A stretch of 64,000 nucleotides of DNA, from positions 700,090-764,089 of the forward strand of contig JAPLCB010000004.1 of the NCBI GenBank assembly GCA_026392455.1. Direction: 5' to 3'. Of this stretch, positions 56,045-64,000 are shown in pieces. The notes under the pieces were generated by a model that saw nothing but the letters and a program-made list of their open reading frames with translations, did not search any database and was not told the origin of the DNA. The translations under genes and the position numbers were made by a program. Origin of the DNA: Propionibacteriales bacterium (GTDB lineage: Bacteria; Actinomycetota; Actinomycetes; Propionibacteriales; Nocardioidaceae). The first letter of the stretch is position 1. Each line of letters begins with the position of its first letter.

Positions 56045-56752
56045 ATGCCCACAGTGATTCTGGCCCGGCACGGCCGTACCTCCGCGAACGCCAGCGGGGT
56101 GCTCGCCGGACGTACCCCCGGGGTCCGCCTCGACGAGGTCGGGACCGAGCAGGCGCGCAAGGCCGCAGAGCGGCTGGCAGACCTGTCGTTGTCAGCCGCG
56201 TACACCAGCCCCCTGGAACGGTGTCGGGAGACCGCAGCGCTGCTGCTCGGCGGTACCGGACTCAAGGCCCGGGTCGACCGCGGCCTGAACGAGTGCGACT
56301 ACGGCGACTGGTCGGGCAAGCCGATGAAGGAGCTGGTCACCGAGGACCTCTGGAAGGTCATCCAGGCGCACCCGGCGGGAGTCCGGTTCCCCGGGGGTGA
56401 GTCGATGGCGGAGATGTCGGCCCGCTCCGTCGCCGCCGTACGCAGCCGGGACGGTGCCGTGGCTGCCGAGCACGGTGACGGAGCCGTGTGGTTGGCGGTC
56501 GCGCACGGCGACATCATCAAGGCCATCCTTGCCGACGCCCTGGGGATGCACCTCGACGCGTTCCAGCGGATCGTGGTCGACCCCGCGAGCCTCTCGGTGG
56601 TCCGCTACACGCCGAAACGTTCGTTCGTGCTGGCGATGAACAGCCACGCCGGGTCCCTGGCCCATCTCGCCGACCAGGCCGAGAAGCCGGACGAGAAGCT
56701 CGGCGGCGGCACCGGCCCGCGCACGGGCAAGGCACGTCGCGGGAGGTCGTGA
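56045..56752 (+). CDS. Histidine phosphatase family protein (MSMEG_4193-like)
   Basis: 235 residues with the RHG motif in ILARHGRTSANASG, SPLERCRETA and the second histidine in VAHGDIIKAILAD. It belongs to the phosphoglycerate-mutase-like branch but the substrate is unknown. The polar C-terminal tail is a lineage extension. TAGGCT (56032-56037) lies seven bases before ATG 56045. It heads a syntenic run with DUF3090, SCO1664-family and mshC. Confidence 0.88.
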   Translation: MPTVILARHGRTSANASGVLAGRTPGVRLDEVGTEQARKAAERLADLSLSAAYTSPLERCRETAALLLGGTGLKARVDRGLNECDYGDWSGKPMKELVTEDLWKVIQAHPAGVRFPGGESMAEMSARSVAAVRSRDGAVAAEHGDGAVWLAVAHGDIIKAILADALGMHLDAFQRIVVDPASLSVVRYTPKRSFVLAMNSHAGSLAHLADQAEKPDEKLGGGTGPRTGKARRGRS

Positions 56753-56787
56753 ACCGACCGCTTCGGCACGGGTCGTAGTCTCGTCGC

Positions 56788-57378
56788 ATGCCACCTCTCG
56801 TCCACCGTTTCGATCCTCCTGAGCGCTTCATCGCAGGCACGGTCGGGCAGCCCGGGCAACGCAGCTTCTTCCTGCAGGCACGCACCGGAGCCCGGGTCAC
56901 CAGCGTCGCTCTGGAGAAGCAGCAGGTCCAGATCCTGGGGGAGCGGGTCGACGAGCTTCTCGACGAGCTGCTGGGAGCCGGCGGCGTGGCTTCGGTGATC
57001 CCGGCCCTGACGCCGGTCGACCACGTCGACACAGCTCCGCTCGAGCAGCCGATCGTCGAGGAGTTCCGGGCCGGCACGATCACGCTGTCGTGGGACAGCG
57101 AGGACGAGCGCATCGTGATCGAGGTCTTCCCGGTCGTCGAGGTCGAGGACCCGATCGACGCCGACGAGGACGACCTGGTCGACCTGCCGATCGACGAGCC
57201 CGAGCCCGACGAGCTCTTCGTCGTCCGGTTGACGCCGCTGCTGGCCCGGGTCTTCGCCACCCGGGCAGCGTCGACCGTGCAGGCCGGGCGTCCGTCGTGC
57301 CAGTTCTGCGGTGGCCCGGTGGACCCGGCCGGCCACCTCTGTCCGCGCGCCAACGGCTACCGCCGTACGCAGCCCTGA
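56788..57378 (+). CDS. DUF3090 family protein
   Basis: 196 residues. The N-terminal part matches DUF3090 (PERFIAGTVGQPGQRSFFLQ), the middle is very acidic (about 120-150), and the C-terminus is a zinc-ribbon pair, CQFCGGPVDP with HLCPR. The function is unknown. TAGTCT at 56776-56781 lies six bases before ATG 56788. It occurs with the phosphatase and SCO1664-family gene in many actinobacteria. Confidence 0.88.
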   Translation: MPPLVHRFDPPERFIAGTVGQPGQRSFFLQARTGARVTSVALEKQQVQILGERVDELLDELLGAGGVASVIPALTPVDHVDTAPLEQPIVEEFRAGTITLSWDSEDERIVIEVFPVVEVEDPIDADEDDLVDLPIDEPEPDELFVVRLTPLLARVFATRAASTVQAGRPSCQFCGGPVDPAGHLCPRANGYRRTQP

Positions 57379-57390
57379 GCCAGGCTCTCG

Positions 57391-58194
57391 ATGTCAGCTG
57401 CCGCACCTGGTTCCGCCCACGCCGAAGCGGTCCTCGCCACCGCCGACCTCACCGTCCTCGGACGGATCATGCCGGCCTCCAACCAGACCTACCTGTGCCA
57501 GCTGGGAGCGCAGGAGGACGAGCTGCGCGCGGTCTACAAGCCGGTCGCGGGGGAGAAGCCGCTCTGGGACTTCGAGGACGGCACCCTGGCCGATCGTGAG
57601 TACGCCGCGTACCTGGTCTCCGAAGCGCTGGGGTGGTCGGTCGTCCCGCCGACGGTGGTGCGCGACGGCCCCGGCGGGCCGGGCATGGTCCAGCTCTGGT
57701 GCGAGCCCGATCCGGAGGTCGCCGCGGTGGACGTCGTCGACCACGGCGCGGTGACCCCGGGGTTCCTGAAGGTCCTCGACGCGCACGACCACCGCGACCG
57801 TCCGGTGACCCTGGTCCACGAGGACACCCCCGCCCTGCGGCGGATGGCCTTGTTCGACCTGGTCGTCAACAACACCGACCGCAAGGGTGGGCACGTCCTG
57901 GCGATGTCCGACGGTCACCGGTACGGCGTCGACCACGGGGTCTGCTTCCACGTGGACGACAAGCTGCGGACGGTGCTCTGGGGCTGGTCCGGGCAGCCGT
58001 TGACCGCCGACGAGCTCGCTGGGCTCACGGGCCTGCGGGACGCTCTGCGTGGCGGGCTGCGGGCAGCGCTGGAGCCGCTGCTCCTGGTCGCCGAGATCGA
58101 GATGACCCGGTTGCGCGTCGACCGACTGCTGACGGCGGGCACGTTCCCCGATCCGGGCGACGGCTGGCCCTCACTTCCGTGGCCCGCCTTCTGA
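57391..58194 (+). CDS. SCO1664 family protein (kinase-like fold)
   Basis: 267 residues of the SCO1664 family, related to PI3/4-kinase-like phosphotransferases. YKPVAGEKPLWDFEDGTLADREYAAYLVSEALG supplies the lysine and DFEDG region, while LVVNNTDRKGGHVL and YGVDHGVCFHV resemble kinase catalytic and metal loops. The biochemical role is unknown. The start is ATG 57391, 12 bases after DUF3090, so they likely share a transcript. Confidence 0.85.
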   Translation: MSAAAPGSAHAEAVLATADLTVLGRIMPASNQTYLCQLGAQEDELRAVYKPVAGEKPLWDFEDGTLADREYAAYLVSEALGWSVVPPTVVRDGPGGPGMVQLWCEPDPEVAAVDVVDHGAVTPGFLKVLDAHDHRDRPVTLVHEDTPALRRMALFDLVVNNTDRKGGHVLAMSDGHRYGVDHGVCFHVDDKLRTVLWGWSGQPLTADELAGLTGLRDALRGGLRAALEPLLLVAEIEMTRLRVDRLLTAGTFPDPGDGWPSLPWPAF

Positions 58195-58273
58195 GGCACC
58201 GTCAACCTGGTGACGGCGCCTCGGTGCCACGGGTGAGTCACGAGCAAGGTCGGACACTCGGTAACCTCGACCC

Positions 58274-59533
58274 ATGCGAGCTTGGAATGCCCCCGACGTG
58301 CCCGGCCTCGACGTGTCCGGGCCACCGGTGCGGGTGCACGACTCCTCGTCAGGGGACCTGGTCGAGCTCACCCCGCCGTCCGGGACCGCCCGGCTGTACG
58401 TCTGCGGCATCACCCCGTACGACGCCACCCACATGGGCCACGCAGCCACCTACGTCGCGTTCGACCTGCTGAACCGGGCCTGGCGCAGTGCTGGCCACGA
58501 CGTCCGGTACGTCCAGAACGTGACCGACGTCGACGACCCGTTGCTGGAACGCGCCACCGCGACCGGTCAGGACTGGGTCGAGCTGGCCGAGCGTGAGACC
58601 GAGCTGTTCCGGACTGACATGGAGGCGCTCCGGGTGCTGCCGCCGTCGTCGTACGTCGGCGCGGTCGAGGCGATCCCGCGGGTGGTCGAGATGATCGAGG
58701 GTCTGCGGGAGCTGGGCGCCGTCTACGCCGTCCCGAACGACGACGCACCGGACGACTACTACTTCTCGGTGACCGCTGACCCGACCTTCGGCGCGGTCTC
58801 GGGGTGGGACCGCGACCAGATGCTCGCGATCTTCGCCGAGCGCGGTGGTGACCCCGACCGGCCCGGCAAGCGCGACCCGCTGGACTGCCTGCTGTGGCAG
58901 GCGGAGAACCCGGCACTGCGTCCCGGTGACCCCGCCTGGGACTCGAGCCTGGGGCGGGGCCGTCCCGGGTGGCACATCGAGTGCTCGGCGATCGCCCGCG
59001 ATCACCTGGGCTCCGGTTTCGAGGTCCAGGGCGGCGGGAGCGACCTGGTCTTCCCGCACCACGAGATGAGCGCCTCCGAGGCCCAGGTCGCCGAACCGGG
59101 CACCCGGTTCGCGCGGGCCTACGTGCACGCCGGCATGGTGGCGCTCGACGGCGAGAAGATGTCCAAGTCCAAGGGCAACCTGGAGCTCGTCTCACGACTC
59201 CGCGGCAACGGGGTGGACCCGATGGCGATCCGGTTGGCCCTGCTCGGGCACCACTACCGCACCGACTGGGAGTGGAAGGCCACCGACATCACCAACGCGG
59301 TCCGGCTGCTCGGGCGCCTGCGGGACGCCTGCGGATCACCGGCGGGCGCGGTCACCGAACCTGTCGTGACCGAGGTGCTGTCAGCCCTGGCGGACGACCT
59401 GGACGCTCCGCGTGCGCTGGCCGCGCTGGCGAACTGGGCCGACCGGACCGGCGCGGGCGACCCGAGCGAACCGGGCGCCGGTGCTGTGATCAGCAGGCTC
59501 GCGGACGCTGCGCTGGGGCTGTCACTCACCTAG
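58274..59533 (+). CDS. mshC: Mycothiol biosynthesis ligase MshC
   Basis: Cysteine:GlcN-inositol ligase, the ATP-dependent third step of mycothiol synthesis, 419 residues. It is related to cysteinyl-tRNA synthetase: HIGH-like [15 protein letters not shown]-like [10 protein letters not shown] and the zinc cysteine in [10 protein letters not shown]. The shortened C-terminus separates it from CysS. The start ATG 58274 is six bases after TAACCT (58262-58267). Mycothiol use is consistent with the MDMPI-type gene at 34830. Confidence 0.95.
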   Translation: MRAWNAPDVPGLDVSGPPVRVHDSSSGDLVELTPPSGTARLYVCGITPYDATHMGHAATYVAFDLLNRAWRSAGHDVRYVQNVTDVDDPLLERATATGQDWVELAERETELFRTDMEALRVLPPSSYVGAVEAIPRVVEMIEGLRELGAVYAVPNDDAPDDYYFSVTADPTFGAVSGWDRDQMLAIFAERGGDPDRPGKRDPLDCLLWQAENPALRPGDPAWDSSLGRGRPGWHIECSAIARDHLGSGFEVQGGGSDLVFPHHEMSASEAQVAEPGTRFARAYVHAGMVALDGEKMSKSKGNLELVSRLRGNGVDPMAIRLALLGHHYRTDWEWKATDITNAVRLLGRLRDACGSPAGAVTEPVVTEVLSALADDLDAPRALAALANWADRTGAGDPSEPGAGAVISRLADAALGLSLT

Positions 59534-59554
59534 CCCCAGGCCCGGTGGGCACGG

Positions 59555-60415
59555 TCAGACGGGCCCGTCCTCGGGGTCCTCGCGGCGCTTGAGGTAGCGC
59601 TCGAACTCCCGGGCGATGGCCTCCCCGCTCGCCTCCGGGAGGTCGGCGGTGTCCTTGGACTCCTCCAGGCTGCGCACGTACTCGGCGACGTCCTCGTCCT
59701 CCTCGGCCAGCTCGGCGACGCCGCGTTCCCACGCCCGGCTCTCCTCGGGGAGCTCGCCCAGCGGGACCGAGATCTCCAGGAGGTCCTCGATCTGGGCGAG
59801 CAGCGCCAGCGTGCCCTTGGGGCAGGGCGCCTGCGGCAGGTAGTGCGGAATGGCCGCCCAGAAGGACACCGCCGGGATGTCGAGGCGGACGCAGGCGTCC
59901 TGCAGGACGCCGACGATCCCGGTCGGACCCTCGTAGGTAGAGGGCTCGAGCTTCAGCCGGTCGTCGAGGTCCAGCTCGGTCGCGGTCCCGGTGACCGGGA
60001 TCGGGCGGGTGTGCGGGGTCTCGGCGAGGAGGGCGCCCAGGGTGACGACCTGGACGACCTCGAGGTCGTCGGCCGTCGCCAGGATCTCCGCGCAGAAGCC
60101 GCGCCACCGCATGTTCGGCTCGATGCCGCGGACGAGCACGGCGTCCCGGTGGGCACCCGGGGGACGGGCTACGTAGATCTGGGTCGTGGGCCAGGTGATC
60201 CGGCGCATGCCTTCCTCGGTCGTCCCGACGATCGGGCGGTTCACCTGGAAGTCGTAGTAGTCCTCGGGGTCGATGGCCGCGACCAGCTGGGCGTCCCAGA
60301 CCTCGATCAGGTGATCGATGACCCCGGTGGCCGCACCGGCTGCGTCGTTCCAGCCCTCGAACGCACTGATCAGGACGGGGTTGACCAGCGGACGAACCAC
60401 TTCGATCTCGATCAC
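59555..60415 (-). CDS. PAC2 family protein
   Basis: 286 residues of the PAC2 family, related to proteasome-assembly chaperones. FEGWNDAAGAATGVIDHLI, DPEDYYDFQVNRP and PHYLPQAPCPKGTLALL are characteristic. The acidic C-terminus (EEDEDVAEYVRSLEE) is typical for actinobacteria. A role in proteasome assembly is only by homology. The GTG start at 60415 follows TAGGCT (60427-60422) by six bases. mshC, PAC2 and metH are clustered as in other actinobacteria. Confidence 0.9.
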   Translation of the reverse strand: MIEIEVVRPLVNPVLISAFEGWNDAAGAATGVIDHLIEVWDAQLVAAIDPEDYYDFQVNRPIVGTTEEGMRRITWPTTQIYVARPPGAHRDAVLVRGIEPNMRWRGFCAEILATADDLEVVQVVTLGALLAETPHTRPIPVTGTATELDLDDRLKLEPSTYEGPTGIVGVLQDACVRLDIPAVSFWAAIPHYLPQAPCPKGTLALLAQIEDLLEISVPLGELPEESRAWERGVAELAEEDEDVAEYVRSLEESKDTADLPEASGEAIAREFERYLKRREDPEDGPV

Positions 60416-60570
60416 CTGCGGAGCCTACGCGCTGGAGCGCAGCCGCAAGGAGCGTGCTCGGTTGCCCGCGTCGCGACGAGCGCTGAGGACCGCAGCGGCG
60501 AGCACCGAGCGCCCGAGGTCGCTCGTGGCCGGGTCGGCGACGGCAGGTTGACGCGCGCAACGAGGATCAC
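60412..60570 (-). CDS. Possible 52-residue leaderless reading frame upstream of PAC2
   Basis: GTG 60570 is six bases after TAGGCT (60582-60577). The frame is open for 52 codons and ends at TGA 60414-60412, overlapping the PAC2 GTG as GTGA. The product would be arginine/alanine-rich with no recognised domain. It may be a leader, a decayed gene or chance. The sequence TAGGCTCCG-N3-GTGATC at its start also occurs at the PAC2 start. Confidence 0.35.
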   Translation of the reverse strand: MILVARVNLPSPTRPRATSGARCSPLRSSALVATRATEHAPCGCAPARRLRR

Positions 60571-60673
60571 ATCCGGAGCCTAGCGTCGAGGAGCCGCAGA
60601 CCGGGCCCGAGTGCCGAGGTCCCGACACCGCGGCCAACATGAGAAACGACCCAATAGTGCTCGTTTCACCCCG

Positions 60674-60750
60674 TAGACTCCTCCGGTCGAGAGGCGTTGC
60701 AACGGATCTGGTGGATCCGCCACGCTCGGCAGAGCTCAAGGACGCCTTCC
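60674..60750 (+). ncRNA. S-adenosylhomocysteine riboswitch in the metH leader
   Basis: After TAGACT (60674-60679), the leader has the SAH-riboswitch architecture. P1 is GTCGAG with CTCGGC (60686-60691, 60725-60730), the conserved AGGCGTTGC follows P1, and the P2 hairpin is CGGATC with GATCCG (60703-60708, 60714-60719). The pseudoknot is AGGCGT with ACGCCT (60692-60697, 60742-60747). Known SAH riboswitches raise expression of metH or ahcY when SAH builds up. The layout leaves the GGAAGGA ribosome site (60757-60763) free downstream. Confidence 0.8.
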
Positions 60751-60769
60751 GCAACCGGAAGGAACGTAC

Positions 60770-64000
<3,231 letters not shown>

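Overview
The window is a compact, high-GC (about 70%) actinobacterial chromosome segment. Mycothiol biosynthesis (mshC), a SufR-type SUF operon with sufT, the fabG-inhA pair, bio genes, DUF3090, SCO1664-family and PAC2 genes, strong G/C third-position bias and very frequent ATGA/GTGA overlaps all suggest Propionibacteriales, most likely a Nocardioides-like organism (inference). I see no phage, insertion sequence, plasmid or CRISPR features. It reads as core chromosome.

Layout. 1-3850 (-): an ABC-2 exporter, heme A synthase (ctaA), a DCC thiol-disulfide protein and a truncated LtrA. 3971-10634 (+): the full SUF iron-sulfur assembly operon sufR-B-D-Rieske-C-S-U-T, followed by an acVLRF1 ribosome-rescue hydrolase. 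12991-17019 (-): bioA-F-D led by a zinc metallopeptidase. 17066-24171: an ABC-F ATPase, enoyl-CoA hydratase, an ABC exporter, an atypical SDR, SURF1 and moaA. 24158-26836: small proteins, dodecin and the fatty-acid reductases fabG-inhA. 26867-34820: an MFS exporter, sixA, serB, an ABC ATPase, an NfeD/SPFH pair and TauE. 34830-40262: a mycothiol-dependent enzyme, hydrolases, siroheme synthase, an rRNA methyltransferase and peptide deformylase. 40350-47591: paired acyl-CoA dehydrogenases, galK, guaB1, an SDR and glutathione peroxidase. 47682-49423: a secreted TIG protein and tRNA-Leu(GAG). 49499-55994: a ceramidase-like enzyme, M20 peptidase, aldo/keto reductase, uppP and corA. 56045-64000: a phosphatase, DUF3090, SCO1664, mshC, PAC2 and a riboswitch-controlled, truncated metH.

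The strongest window-wide pattern is transcriptional. About thirty genes that begin transcription units carry a TANNNT-like -10 hexamer ending 6-9 bases (mostly 6-7) before the start codon, so their mRNAs are probably leaderless. Genes with true leaders (metH, the TIG gene, the zinc peptidase) stand out. Applying the same rule exposes short unannotated reading frames: 8- and 11-codon leaders before the MFS and ABC genes, and a 52-codon frame before PAC2 whose promoter/start sequence duplicates that of PAC2.

Other points of interest are a SufR-like operator lying on the sufR -10 and start codon, a three-copy structured intergenic repeat, an S-adenosylhomocysteine riboswitch before metH, an MFS gene with no canonical start, an inhA start that coincides with a dispersed-repeat motif, and an abrupt composition change in the last 400 bases that could mark an assembly join or recombination.
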